The notes under the pieces were generated by a model, which saw only the letters and a list, made by a program, of their open reading frames with translations, ran no database searches and had not been told where the DNA came from. A stretch of 64,000 nt of DNA from Azolla caroliniana. Lineage: Eukaryota > Polypodiophyta. This document shows, one piece after another, positions 1-12,330 of this stretch. The stretch spans positions 5,642,001-5,706,000 of the forward strand of contig JBHGNT010000011.1 of NCBI GenBank assembly GCA_043228905.1, written 5' to 3'. A program made the translations under genes and the position numbers. The first letter of the stretch is position 1. Every line of letters begins with the position of its first letter.

Positions 1-454
1 TCACTACGACAACCAAACCCCACTCATGTTTACGGATGAGAGGAAGAGACTTAGATGGGTTTGGGTCGTGGGTTGGTCATAGGAATGATGGGGCAAAAGG
101 AAGAAACGCAAGCAAACGCACAAGAAGAAGAGACAAGAAGAGAGGGGTCCCGCAAAGAGTGATTCTAATCAGGAAGTGAAAGCCAAACTGACTACAAATT
201 GACAGACACTTGATGTGCCTAGTGATGGAAACTCGTGGGGGGGGGCCACCCCAACATACACACACATGTTTCTGGGAGCCCTCTTTGTCTCTCATTTTGT
301 CTGTCTCTTTTCTTTCTTTCTATACGAAAAGTGTGACAGGACAAATGTGACCTTCTAGCTATGTGAATAGATGCTTCACAACCACCATTTTTGGAACCTT
401 CCTTCCCCTTCCCCTTCTTGTGTGTGTGTGTGTTTCTTCTTGCTCCTCTAAAAT

Positions 455-667
455 ACATACACACATACATACATGGATGCTTGCATACATACATACATGG
501 ATGTTTGCATGCATACATACATGGATGTTTGCATGCATACATACATACATTATTACATACATACACACATACTAACACATATACATGGATGCATGCTTAC
601 ATACGTATATACATACATACATACATACATACATACATACATACATACATACATACATACATACATA
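455..667. repeat. (CATA)n microsatellite with a 30-bp higher-order unit
   Basis: Runs of CATA are interrupted by a longer unit of about 30 bases containing TGGATGTTTGCATG, repeated near 472, 498 and 528. From about 607 to 667 the array is nearly pure CATA. Six-frame ORFs here (Tyr-Ile-His or Met-Tyr-Val-Cys repeats) are artefacts. Confidence 0.9.
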
Positions 668-929
668 ATGAGGCTCATTTCTTTGTGTTTTTGGTATTTG
701 TCAGGAAGAGGCCCAGAGGGGCATATCCATATAATTAGGTAAAGCTTGGATAAACAAACCAAGAAATACTACTTCTCTGTTCTGTTTTTTTCCCATTCTT
801 TTCCTTTCGGATCTGTTTTGTTTTTTCCTGATTCAGTCAATGGCGGTATGGATTTATCCTGCTACCGTGTGTGATTCCTGTGTTCCCGATTACCCGCGTT
901 CTGTGAGTGAATAAATCCAATTCCTTTCC

Positions 930-1440
930 ACATTTCCTGAAGTGGGTTTCATTTCCTTCTTTTTTTTTCTTGTTGATTTTTTTTTTTTGGCCGCGGTTCT
1001 TGTTCCATACCACTTCCCTTTCCTTTTGAGTGATTATTCCACACGATCTGAGGGGTGCGAGTTTTTGCTTCGTCTGTGATTTTCTGAAGTGGGTTTTGCA
1101 GTCGATCTTTTGATAGATCGAGGGTGGATTTTCTTCTTTGCTATGGTGCTGGTCAAAACCACTTGTTTGGAGTGATTCTTAACAGTCTGGTTTTCTGAAG
1201 TGGGTATGTAATTGATCTGAGAGATAAAAATGCTGGGTTTGATCAAAACCACTTTCCTGTAGTCATTAAATTCCACATGTATTAAGGTGGTTTTCTGAAC
1301 TTGATTCCGATCGAAAATCACTTGTTTTGAGTGGTTACTCCCACATAATCAGAGAGGTAGGCCTTTTCTTATTAGTGATTTTCTGATTTGGGTATTGATC
1401 TACTTTCTTCCAGTGATTATTCCCACATGATCTAGGTTTC
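930..1440 (+). repeat. Degenerate tandem repeat in the MCTP leader
   Basis: The phrase TTTCTGAAGTGGG or a close variant recurs near 935, 1081, 1192, 1283 and 1379. Each copy is followed by an ACCACTT-like block and a GAGTGATTATTCCCACA-like block. Spacing between copies ranges from roughly 90 to 150 bases, so the array is old and diverged. It ends just before the putative leader splice acceptor. Confidence 0.7.
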
Positions 1441-1476
1441 TTTTTCTTCATTTGTGATTTCAGCAGAGAGAGAGAG

Positions 1477-4410
1477 ATGCCTAATCTAAAGTTAGTAGTG
1501 GAGGTTTGTCATGCCAAGAACCTGCTAGCTAAAGATGGAGATGGCACTTCAAGCCCATATGTGGTGATAGATTTTGATAACCAGAGGCTGAAGACAAAGA
1601 CTAAAGCTAAAGATCTGAACCCAGTATGGAACGAGAAACTCGAGTTCAACGTCAGTTCAAAGAATGTCCTAGAAGAAGAATCCATTGATCTAAGTGTGTA
1701 TACCACTAAGAATGGGCAGAATAAGTCTCTTGGGAAGCTCTCCATACCTTGCTCCCATGTGAAGAAGAAAGGCTCAGATGCCTCAGATATGATCATTTCC
1801 TACTCTCTTGAGAAGAAGAGCGTGTTCACATCCATGTTTGCTAAAGGGAAAGGAGAGATCTACTTGAAGCTATACCACTATGAGCCTGAAGCCCCCAAGA
1901 AAGAGGAGAAGAAGGAGGAGAAGAAGGAGGAGAAGAAAGATGAGAAGAAGGATGAGAAAGGAGGAGGAGGTGAAGCTAAGAAACAAGAGAATAAGCCCAT
2001 TGGTGCAACCACTCTATTTGTGGAAGAAGATGTGGGCAGCTATGATGTGAAGAGAACAAAGCCTAATCTGGTCTCACACAAAGTGGTCCATGACTTGGTC
2101 ATGCCAATCCAGTATCTATATGTCAAAGTGGTCAAGGCCAAAGACCTTGCTGCCAAGGATGTATCGGGTAGCTCCGATCCTTATGTCGAAGTCAAGGTCG
2201 GTAATGCGAAAGCCACCACTGAAGTCAAGAAGCAGACCTTGGCCCCGGATTGGTCTAGCAACAACGTCTTTGCGTTTGCGACCAATACCAATGGAGCCCA
2301 AACGGTTGAGATCACAGTCTGGGACAAAGACACCGTGACCAAAGATGATTTCATGGGTTATGTTGGATTCGACTGGAGTGAGATCCCGACCCGAAGACCC
2401 CCCGATAGCCCTTTAGCTCCCCAGTGGTATAAACTGGAGCCAAGGAAGGATGAGAAGAGAGTGAAGGGAGAGATCATGCTCGCGGTTTGGCTTGGTACCC
2501 AAGCCGACGAAGCTTTCCCAGAGGCATGGCAATCCGACACCGGTGGCATGGCACTCAACCGCTCCAAGGTCTATATCTCCCCCAGGCTGTGGTACCTTCG
2601 CCTGACACTGATCGAAGCCCAAGATCTTATACCTCCTGGAAAAGACATACGCTTGTATGACGTGTCTGCGGTCGTTCATCTCGAGGGCCCACATACACAG
2701 GTTCACACCCGAAAGGCTTCCCCCGGCCGCCGTGGCGGTGGATCGGGCTCAGCTATTTTCTCGGGGGGCGAGATTCTCTTTGTCGCCTCGGAGCCTTTTG
2801 TCAGCAAGCTCGTGATCAATGTCATCAACAAGGTCTCCAAAGACAAGACTGAGATCATTGGTGCAGTCGCCATCCCTCTCTACAATGTCCCCAAACGGCA
2901 TGACCGCAAGCCAGTGGAGCCAAGGTGGTTCGATCTCGAGAAATCGGAGAAGAAAGCCGAGGAATCAGGGAAATCCGGAGAGGCAGGGGCGGCCCCGAAG
3001 CCTGCCACGGCAAAGTTCACGAGCCGTATCCATATCGCGGTGAGCTTAGATGGAGGGTACCATGTGCTGGATGAGACAGCCTATCACACTAGCGATGTCC
3101 GCCCTACCGATCGGCGCCTATCCAAAAAGCCAATGGGCATTCTTGAGCTCGGGATTTTATCCGCCGGTTCGTTGCTCCCGACAAAGACCAAGGATGGGAA
3201 AGGGACGGCAGATGCTTATTGCATTGCGAAATATGGCAAAAAATGGATCCGGACGAGAACTGTGGTGAGTAGCTTGGCACCTCAATGGCATGAACAATAC
3301 ACTTGGGAGGTCTTTGATCCTTGCACTGTGCTCACTGTCGCAGTCTTTGACAATCACCTTGTGAGCAGCGATGCAACGAAGAAAGCCGAGAGTGATAAAG
3401 ACTCCAAGGAAGCGAAAGAAGCGAAGCTCGATAGCATCATTGGAAAGATCCGGATCCGGCTCTCAACACTGTGTACGGATCGAACGTATACACATGAGTA
3501 CCCTCTAGTGAGCCTCGAAAAGACAGGTGTGAAGAAGAAAGGTGATCTTGAGATTGCCGTACGGTTTTCTTGCACTGCGTGGTTCCCTCTCATCCGAGCT
3601 TATTCCCAACCATTGCTCCCGAAGCTTCATTACACGGAGCCGTTGAGCATGGAACAAGTGCAAGAGCTACGGAAGGTAGCGACGAACATTCAGATCCATT
3701 ATCTCCAGAGAGCCGAGCCGCCCATTCGAGCCGAGGCCGTGAGGTACATTCTCGATGTAGACACCCACAATTGGAGTTACCGCCGAACAAAAGCAATGTG
3801 GAGCCGATTCTCGTCGGTGTTCTCGGGTCCCCGGAGGCTAGCAAAATGGCTCCACGAGATATGTATGTGGCGCAACAAACTGGCGACTGTCCTAGTCATT
3901 CTACTCTACATGATTCTGGTATGCTTTCCTGAGCAAATACTGCCGACACTCTTCCTCTACATATGCTTGATTGGGGCATGGCACTGGAGGTATCAGCCAT
4001 CGCATCCTCCGCATATGGACATACGGCTTTCGCAAGCCGCCACTACAGTGGAAGAGGAGCTAGACGAAGAGTTTGACACTTTCCCGTCTTCGAAATCGCC
4101 CGAAGTGATCAAGCTGAGGTATGATCGGCTCCGGCGGCTGGCGGGCCGCATCCAGAGCGTGCTCACCGACTTTGTGTCCCAGCTCGAGAGGATACACGCG
4201 CTGCTGAGCTGGCGTGATCCGCGAGCCACGTCCATCTTCGTGGTCTTCTCCTTCATATTCGCGATCGTTCTCTATGTCGTCCCGCTTCGAGTTATCGGTG
4301 TATTGCTCGGGCTTTACTTCTTCCGGCCCCCTCGATTCCGGCAACGGGTCCCCAGTGCCCCCATGAACTTCTTTAGAAGGTTGCCTGCCTTATCTGATTC
4401 AATCATTTGA
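1477..4410 (+). CDS. Multiple C2 domain and transmembrane region protein (MCTP)
   Basis: Single-exon gene of 977 codons, typical for plant MCTPs. Four C2 domains are visible: C2A about residues 1-115, C2B about 211-335, C2C about 371-495 and C2D about 553-700. C2A and C2B keep aspartates of the Ca2+ loops (AKDGDG; SGSSDPYV and WDKD). Residues 139-173 are a Lys/Glu-rich linker. The C-terminal 160 residues form the PRT_C domain, with membrane segments about 802-836 and 917-950, the SWRDPRA motif, and the usual NFFRRLP ending before DSII. Family members tether the ER to the plasma membrane, often at plasmodesmata; the N-terminal C2A groups this one with the four-C2 QUIRKY-like class. The start codon follows a GA-rich leader and directly begins C2A. 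AATAAA at 4633 is a plausible poly(A) signal. Function is inferred from family. Confidence 0.97.
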   Translation: MPNLKLVVEVCHAKNLLAKDGDGTSSPYVVIDFDNQRLKTKTKAKDLNPVWNEKLEFNVSSKNVLEEESIDLSVYTTKNGQNKSLGKLSIPCSHVKKKGSDASDMIISYSLEKKSVFTSMFAKGKGEIYLKLYHYEPEAPKKEEKKEEKKEEKKDEKKDEKGGGGEAKKQENKPIGATTLFVEEDVGSYDVKRTKPNLVSHKVVHDLVMPIQYLYVKVVKAKDLAAKDVSGSSDPYVEVKVGNAKATTEVKKQTLAPDWSSNNVFAFATNTNGAQTVEITVWDKDTVTKDDFMGYVGFDWSEIPTRRPPDSPLAPQWYKLEPRKDEKRVKGEIMLAVWLGTQADEAFPEAWQSDTGGMALNRSKVYISPRLWYLRLTLIEAQDLIPPGKDIRLYDVSAVVHLEGPHTQVHTRKASPGRRGGGSGSAIFSGGEILFVASEPFVSKLVINVINKVSKDKTEIIGAVAIPLYNVPKRHDRKPVEPRWFDLEKSEKKAEESGKSGEAGAAPKPATAKFTSRIHIAVSLDGGYHVLDETAYHTSDVRPTDRRLSKKPMGILELGILSAGSLLPTKTKDGKGTADAYCIAKYGKKWIRTRTVVSSLAPQWHEQYTWEVFDPCTVLTVAVFDNHLVSSDATKKAESDKDSKEAKEAKLDSIIGKIRIRLSTLCTDRTYTHEYPLVSLEKTGVKKKGDLEIAVRFSCTAWFPLIRAYSQPLLPKLHYTEPLSMEQVQELRKVATNIQIHYLQRAEPPIRAEAVRYILDVDTHNWSYRRTKAMWSRFSSVFSGPRRLAKWLHEICMWRNKLATVLVILLYMILVCFPEQILPTLFLYICLIGAWHWRYQPSHPPHMDIRLSQAATTVEEELDEEFDTFPSSKSPEVIKLRYDRLRRLAGRIQSVLTDFVSQLERIHALLSWRDPRATSIFVVFSFIFAIVLYVVPLRVIGVLLGLYFFRPPRFRQRVPSAPMNFFRRLPALSDSII

Positions 4411-7400
4411 TGATGATCCTATGCTAACTATTGACGTAACCATGGTCTTTCTTGACCAAAGGGTTCTCTTTACACTATTTTTCTTTATTAATCACATCAT
4501 CCTAGTATATGCAATTATGTCATAGGTTCAATCCTAACCGCGGCTTTTTCCCCATGTATTTATGTATGTATGAATGTATGTATGTATGTATTCCATGGAT
4601 TTCTCCTTTCCATGGTGAATATAACCTGCTTTAATAAATATATGTATGTATGTGTGTATCCTTGCTCCAAAGTGTAAAATTGGAATTTGTAATGAGGCAA
4701 CCTATGTGCTTGTTTGAATCTTTTGCATCATGGTTCTTCTTCATCTCTTTGGATCTTATCACTCTTATGGTTGGAGCTTGTTTCTCTCTCTCCTTCCACC
4801 AGACATTGTACCCCCTCCCCCAAACACCGCGTGGCTTGAATTGCTTAGGTGTTGAAATGTTTCTTGTCAATCTAAATCGCATCTCATAAGATAAAGAAAA
4901 ATCCTTTGGAAGCTATGGAACATGAAAAAAGTGGTGTTTGTTGTATGTCCACCTTGATGGATGGTTCTTTCTATGATTGTATGTAGTGAGGAAGTCATGT
5001 TTGCATGGTCAGTCAAATGTGTCCACAAGCTCAAAGTAATGGATGATGGTTAGTTTTGGATCAATATCATGACTAAACACATCCTACTATCCTTGTAGTA
5101 GATAGTTTTCCATCTTTAAGAGGCACAAAGATATCCCCAACTTCTAGCTTCTTTCTTTTGAACCCTTTCTTTGCAAGTTTCCATAAGAAGACATTTACCT
5201 CACATTTGATTATGTTTTAAAAGTGTGTTATCAGAGGAATGCATCTAGGGTTATTTATAATAGTTGTGATTAATATGTATGAGAGGAATCCATGCATGGA
5301 ATTAGGGTTTTTAGAGTGTCTCTACTATGCATCCACAATTTATATTTACGCTTCGTGACAAGGTCTTTCTATTACATTACATCCTCTTTTTTAGGTCTAC
5401 CTTAATGGCACTACCATTAGATGGTGTAAATTGTTTTTGGTAGTGAAATATAGGAATTTTTCTATATGTTGTCACACAATTCGGCCCCTTCTATTTCATT
5501 GAAATGGATGCCATTGAATAGCTTTAGCCATGCAGAAATATTGTCACTTCCAGAGGACATAGCGACATGAGAAACGTAACCAAACATGTGTCTCTATAGG
5601 TTACTCATGTAGACTCGATTTCATTATGAAATGCTGACTTCGTTAAGGAAAAGGTATTTCATAGAAGTACGTTTTTCTGCACGCAAGTAGGAGAAGATGA
5701 GTTGGATAAAGACATCCCTATTTTTGTGAGGACAAGTTTGTGTATTATTCTCAAGGATTTATCTCGTGCTTCACCATGACTGTATTGCTAATCTATAACT
5801 TCGTCCAATGTTTGACAAAACTCTCTTCGAATCAATAAACTTTGCATTATGAATAATTGTTGGATCTTTTATGCCAATAATATAATACCGACATAAGAGA
5901 CACCAAGTATCATCAAATACAATGTAAGGGAATGAAAGTACTTTCTATTATGAAATGTGTTAATTGTCTATTCATGTTGTTGGATAGGTAGTCAAAATGT
6001 TTGAAAAATCAACATAATCACCAAATTGATAGCTTATATTATTGTGTAAAATATAAATAACAAAAGATGTGCCCTGGTGAAAGGCGAGTGCATGCATTGA
6101 GGCATATCTTCTGGAATTATAGTAGGTAATATGCATTAATGAAAAGTAAAATTCTTTCAAGGGCTTTGCAGAAAGGGTCCGGATCTTGCGAAGATTGTAT
6201 TGCCCATTCAATAGAATAGTAGTGTAGAATAGTAGCATGCTTGTAAAACCTTTTCAACCGATTGTGAACAATAGTATTTGTGAGATTGACAACACACACA
6301 ATTAGACAATATTTTGAAACATTCTTCCAAAATTAGGTAAATGATGAATTTATTGATCATGTTTGTATAATCAACTTTAGTTTTATCTTATTCAACAAAA
6401 CAATTTAATTAATAAAGGCAAAGAAAAATTTCGAGCACCCAATGTCATGGATATCAAACATCCAAGAAGCAAAGAGAGTTCATTTTTTCAATACTTAGAT
6501 TGATGCATATTTGTAAGTATCTTTTGCTCCATGTCACCTTAAATTCAATGTACATGGGCCAATTTTGAAGAAATGTTAAAACATAGTGACATTTGGAAAT
6601 ATTTAAGGCATAATCATAATGAGAAATTATACTATTATTTCCTATTTATAAATGATGTTAGATACGCCCTATTGTGGATATGCTTCGAAGGTCAAACATG
6701 ACCGATGGGACCAAAGCGAAACACGATCAAATAGTGTGTGGAGTTTATTAGTGACTCTTGGGTCTTGATGTTCACGAATTTTACTAATGAACATTGCAAT
6801 TCACATTGTGACTACGAGAGAGATTTGCATAGGTAGAAGACCAGATTGACGATGGTTGGTGAGCAAACTTGAATGTGATAAAAGATAGAGCATTATAGTA
6901 GACCATGCCACTTAGATTCACAAAACTTGTTTAGAGAATAAAAAACTCAACTAGTCCCCTCACTTGTGCTCCTACGATCTATCTCACATATTGAAGAGAA
7001 TGTGAGCTAGGTTATATGAATCCAATGATGCAAATAATGGCCAAAGGGATGGGCTCTTAGCACACATAGGCAATATGCAATTTGCTCAAGTGGAAAAGAA
7101 GATCATTTTGGGGTTTTGTACAACATATGTAGTATAATGTGTGAAACTTAAGCCTCCACATAACATTGACATTATAAAAATAATTCATTCACTGAGGAAT
7201 CTATTGATGCATCATAAAACTAGCATAATGATCTCATCTTCTAAACCATTTCTTCATATCTTACATCCGAATTTGTTTGAATATTTTATTACTTGCTTCC
7301 CATGTGATTCTAAGAAATGGATGTGAGGTTTTCTTCTTACCTTATGCTTGCATGTACTCAACAATCCTTTTTTCATGCTTATGATCTCGGGAAATAGAAG

Positions 7401-10312
7401 CATCCATGACATTCCAAGTGAACTTACAATGCTTTTTCGTACTTGGAGAAAGATTGATATATAAATAGATTTTCTTATTGTCTTCAGAGGTAAAACTGAT
7501 CTATGGATATAGTGTATCTTTCTTGTATATCAATATGATATATGTGACAAATATATTGCTTGACTAAGTTCATAATTTAGACCAAGCTCTCCCAAATATA
7601 TAAGATTAGAGATGAGCTCTTTTACTAGTGTTCTAGTGTCATAAAAGTTTCCATAATACGTCATGTATTCCTCTCTTTATTAACATTGCCTTATAAATGG
7701 CAGTGCCGTGTTTTTAACCCTTGGAATTGTGTAGAGCATTTTTATAGGAGAAAGTGTTATTCTTGGTTCTTTAACTCAAGCTCTCTGAGTATCCTCAACA
7801 CGTACATGCCCTTGTGTGCTTTGCATTTTATACCAAACTTTTGTATTCTCCCCTCTTTATTGGCATGATGTTCAATGTGCTTTGAGTTGCTCAAAGTGAG
7901 TTCCTAAAGCTACATTTACTAGGGAGAATTGGTACTACATAAGATTTCTATTTCTGTCACAAAAGTTACATATTCTACTTTTCTTATCTTTGCCTTTCCA
8001 TAGTGAATCCATTGTGGACATATTAAAACAAAACATCACATTCCAAACACAATAGGAAACATTATTGTTGCCATTTAAACACTATACATATACATATACA
8101 TATACATATTTGTAGACATTAGACACAACACACATGTGAGGAATGCATCTATCAATTGGTGGTAGGTAAACACATGTTTTAGAATAACCAATGACGGTCT
8201 TAGGTTAAGTGGTGACAACAAGTTTAATACCCCTAAGGCCATGACTTAAAGCTAATAAATCCATAATTGGTCAATATATATTGACTAGTTTGAGTAGATT
8301 CTTCACAAAAATTATTCTATTTAATACCACACAAACTCATTGAATATGGTTTTACAAATCCGTGTTTCATAAAGTTAGTTTAACCAAGACCATGCAATCA
8401 ATTTTCTTCTTTAAACACAACTTTACACTGTTCACACTTTATAATTTCCTTTTCATATACCATCCCCAACACACAGGTTCCGTATAATAAGGCTTTAAAA
8501 ATTCACTTTTTAGGACCACTTCTATAGGCAACGTGATTTAACAATACATATAGAAATTAGAGAGATTGATGTCATCATGTGATGTATGTTCTTGAACTCA
8601 CAAGTTTTGACAATCTTTGAATAGATATTATAAGTCGCATCAACTAAGCAACTTAGCTTGGCTGAAAATGCATCTCCATATGCATGTGACGGAGTCCAAA
8701 ATATTACATACATAGAAATTTCAGATTGTATTCGATGCATCACTCAAAAATAAAGGAGGCAGTCCAAACTAAAATGATCCAATATGCCCACATTCTACTA
8801 ATGCCATTAGTTACAAAGCCACGTGAAACAAGTTTTCCGATAGAATACATCAAACTACATATCCTACAATGACATTGGTTCATTATGTCATGGCCTTCAT
8901 GGTCATAAGCTCCACTTTCATTGAGCAAAAGTCATGGGAAAGGTGTTGTAGCTCAATCCAAGAAAAGTGATAAGGATGGGTGATGAAGTAGTATAGCAGT
9001 GTTGATTTTAGATATGGTAGTTTGGGATCGTGATTTGGAAAGGTGTTGGTAGAATTTCTAAACTATGGAAACACATAATACCCATTATTTAAAAAACAAT
9101 TGTTAGGTGAGGTAAAAACCTTTTATACATACATACTTGATTCCCAATTTTGTAAATTTATAATTGCTAGTATGGAATCTTTTGTTGCTACCTAAAGTAA
9201 TTCAAAAGAAGCTAAAAAAGCAACTCATCATAATGAGCATCATAGGCTTTTTGCCATTTCAATTTTCAATTAGTCTTTCTTTCTAGAATCTACACTTGAA
9301 GATTCCAATGTAACTTACACAATGCTATAGCTAACTACAAAAGTAGATGTGGATTTATAACCCACTCATGATCATAGTTTTTATGTATGGTACGGAATCC
9401 ACAATCTAAACACAAAGTGTGCAAGCAGAAACTATATTGTAAAGATAGTCATCCAACTCTCTTTTAAGCTTGCATACAACCAGTACACATTCACTCTTAA
9501 GCTTGGGAGCTTGAATGATTCCAATGACAACTTGCACAAATTGATTTTGAGTTTACTGAACATCATTTGTTCAAAATGTGGGATCAAATTGCAATCTCTA
9601 CCATTGATAATTTCATCAGAGAAGTCGTACAAACTACAAATATTTCCACAAATAATTAAACCAGTTAATGCCTCTTAATAATCGTTTTAGTAGGAATGGA
9701 TTTATGCCATTTTTACTCGTTGATCAACTACAATTGTAATGCTTTTCAATTTCCTTTCCGAAAAGTCTCTTCTTAATTGAATGTTGTTCTTTAGAACCAC
9801 CTTGCGCTCAGTGTAGAAACATACCATTTTCTACCTTTTTTGTTGATGAGACAAGAGAATGTGAGTGCCAATCACCCTCAAGCTAGTTACGTTAGCCGAA
9901 CTACTAAAACAAACTCTCAACTCAATCTACGATTTAATAACACATATAAGGATCGGCGTTCTACTTAACCACAAAAGAGACTTACCATGTTCCCACACAC
10001 TTTGATATAACAACAATAAGTCAAGGGTTGCCAACTTGGTATATCTTCTATTATCCTATAATAATTATAATTTATTATGATTACAAAGGTTATAACTTAA
10101 AATTTAATAGATGATTAGAGGGCAAGAAGCATAAGCTTTAACACTAGGGAGATATGCTAAATGATGACAAACCCTTGTAAAAAGTTTATAAGTTCACCTT
10201 TATGGCTCTAATTATAAATATATCCTTTTCAAACTCGCTATAATATTAAGGTTTATAGACATTACCATCATATCCTATTAAGAGTATATAGATACATTAC
10301 AAAGGTCAAGAA
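4411..10312. other. MCTP 3' flank, then AT-rich intergenic DNA
   Basis: The 3'UTR region contains a (TATG)n stretch at about 4554-4592 and AATAAA at 4633-4638. Beyond about 4900 the sequence is AT-rich on both strands. Short ORFs (for example at 5972-6299, 7686-7868 and 8522-8928, each 60-90 codons) show no domain I recognise and are flanked by stops in every frame. Old, unrecognisable transposon DNA is likely but cannot be shown. Confidence 0.6.
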
Positions 10313-10740
10313 TATGCCGAATCATCAATTACCACGTATTGCTTGGAAGGTTGGATGTAAGCTACAAAAGAATCATAAGAGTAAAATTCTCTCATTCGGT
10401 TGGGTTGTTGACATAAGAAAATGGTTTAGAAGATGGGGTGTGGATGATCTTTTAGAGCTTTTGGGTGATACTAGGCAGTATTTAATTATTGAGGAAAGGC
10501 TGGTGGAATAATTAAGAATGAAGTAGGAAGATGCTAAGGGGACAAATCTAGAATACTACATTGCAAATGTCAACCTTGATTGTTGGTCTCGATATAAAGC
10601 AAGGAGGCCTATTGATTGTATACAACCTTATCTCATTACCAATACTTGGTAGAGGATGAAGGCATGGTAGAGGATGAATGTCACTTGCTCTTCACATGCT
10701 CGACATATAGTGCAATTCGTTCAAACGTCTAGATATGCTT
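10313..10740 (+). pseudogene. Decayed non-LTR retrotransposon (LINE) C-terminal fragment
   Basis: An open stretch of 65 codons (10314-10511) resembles the region downstream of reverse transcriptase in some plant LINEs (HKSKILSFGW followed by KWFRRWGVDDLLE). After the stop, a second frame near 10640-10720 gives GMVEDECHLLFTCSTY, the His/Cys motif (EDE-H-F/L-C-P-Y type) that ends many LINE proteins. Stops and frame changes make it a relic. It probably belongs to the same broad LINE type as the fragment at 24.1-25.0 kb, but it represents the opposite end of the protein, so it is a separate copy. Confidence 0.6.
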
Positions 10741-10759
10741 ACATACTAAGAGGGAATTT

Positions 10760-10935
10760 GATACTAAGACACCACCTAGAAGGTTGAGCTCATATGTGTT
10801 GCATTATTGACGTATCGAGACTTTGTACTTCAATGTATGAATACCCCATTTTAGTAAGGAGACGCATATCAAGAACACATGTATACTCTGGTCCGATAGG
10901 TCAAAATTGACCTCTTTATGGACGATAAAAAATCT

Positions 10936-10973
<38 letters not shown>

Positions 10974-11654
10974 TGGTGAAAAAACACAATTATATTAATA
11001 AATGTGTGAAAAATGATACAATGATATTACAATTGAGTGATGTCACTTCTAAATGGGTAGCAAGACATGCTAAACCAGTAATAGGCAAGACAAAAACTTC
11101 ACGGAAGAAAGAATTTCAACTTTCTCCAATTTGTAAATTTGCCACATCAATACTCCAACTTTTAATATATTTTCTCTAACTCCACGTCTACCATCAAATA
11201 CACAAGCATTACACATATCCCAATCATGAAAAGATCCCAAATATTGTAGGAAAAGGAAAACAATGTCCATCTCTGATTTCGGCTTGATCTCTGTGTCAAA
11301 ACTTGACAAATCTGAAATATGTAACTCCATATCTGATGAGCAATTAGACATTGTAAAAAAGAAATTTCATATTGGTAGTTCACATCTCTTTAGAATTAAT
11401 CCCAAAGCCAAACCTCCAACCTATTATTTCCGAATGAAGAACTTTTTGTTGGGAAACAAGGTCCCTCTGGATGGGAAGGAGAGCACGAGCCGAATCAGTA
11501 GGATCCGAAGGAAAATAGAGACCAGATTTGGATCTGAATCCAGATAGACATCTGGAAGAGGCCACATATGTAAATAGGTTTAGCGTTGTGCCTATTTAGG
11601 CCAGATTTCTAAATAACCCTAAGTTATATAAGTATAAATATAACTAGAGCAAAA
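10760..11654. other. Intergenic sequence left of copia A
   Basis: AT-rich sequence with the CT microsatellite. Overlapping 60-94-codon ORFs on both strands at 11070-11565 show no recognisable domain and compete for the same bases. I see no gene here. Confidence 0.5.
10939..10970. repeat. (CT)n microsatellite
   Basis: Sixteen uninterrupted CT dinucleotides follow an AT-rich stretch. No gene model depends on it. Confidence 0.95.
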
Positions 11655-12309
11655 TGTTGAGAAACGAATCGCCAATCCACAAGAAAAGGAATATGCTGAA
11701 ATACAAAACTCTGAAACACAGAAAACAGTGTACACAAATTTAACGTGGAAAACCCTAAAGCGAGAGAAAACCATGGAGAATGGAGCTTCACTATACAATG
11801 GATATACAACAACGAGATCAGAGTACACTCAGACTGTACAAAGAGTGTAAATAGCCTCACAGGGCTCTTGGTGTATGTTGTTTCTAAAACACAGTTATGG
11901 CATCACGCACTAACTCACGCTCCCACACACTCTCTTCTCTATCGCGCTACACTACAGAGGTTCACCCACATATCTGCATGTTCTATTTGCCCTAGGTGTA
12001 TTTATACTAATACACAGAATGGGCTATTTACAATCATGGCCATTATTATTATCCAATAATAATAATAATAATAGTCTTACTAATCAATCGACTCATTCGT
12101 CAACTGTCGGGTCGGTCCGACTAATCGGCCTAGTCATCGACCATCCGGCCGGTCCGACTAGCCAGTCGTGTCTTCGACCTCGATCAACTCTCTCTGAGTC
12201 GACTCCTCAACCGTTGGCTCTCATCCGATCAGTTGGCTGCAATAAAAGTCTTCGACTATCGGCTCTCTCTGAGCAGTTGGCAGCCCACTGGAGGGATATA
12301 TTCCTAACA
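11655..12309 (-). repeat. 3' LTR of copia element A
   Basis: Read on the minus strand it starts TGTTAGGAATATATCC and ends TTCTCAACA, so it has TG...CA ends and about 655 bases. It has a TATAAATA promoter box (plus positions about 1200x: 11998-12008). The tract GAAGGGGGAG just upstream is the polypurine tract. No second copy is in the window, so this is called from structure alone. Confidence 0.72.
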
Positions 12310-12330
12310 AACTCCCAACAAACTCCCCCT

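Larger units (their letters stand above)
1..1476 (+). promoter_or_regulatory. Upstream and leader region of the MCTP gene
   Basis: No coding region is credible here. Apparent ORFs at 219-762 are translations of a four-base microsatellite. The segment holds that microsatellite (about 460-667), T-rich stretches and, from about 930 onward, a degenerate tandem repeat. A pyrimidine-rich tract ending in CAG at 1461-1463, 13 bases before the MCTP start codon, looks like a 3' splice site, so much of 780-1463 may be a 5'UTR intron. The donor was not identified. The transcription start cannot be placed. Confidence 0.5.

Noticed and set aside
219-762. Six overlapping ORFs on both strands rich in Tyr-Ile-His or Met-Tyr-Val-Cys
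   Set aside because: They are translations of the CATA microsatellite.
2090-4344. Many 60-120-codon ORFs inside the MCTP gene on both strands
   Set aside because: Shadows of a strongly conserved C2/PRT_C coding frame.
5972-6299. Two overlapping minus ORFs (88 and 60 codons)
   Set aside because: No recognisable domain, AT-rich context, stops in all continuations; a decayed transposase is possible but cannot be supported.
8522-8928. Adjacent minus ORFs of 73 and 62 codons
   Set aside because: No family resemblance and no sign of splicing between them.
11263-11565. Opposing ORFs of 94 and 61 codons
   Set aside because: They overlap each other and neither shows a known motif; the region borders an LTR.
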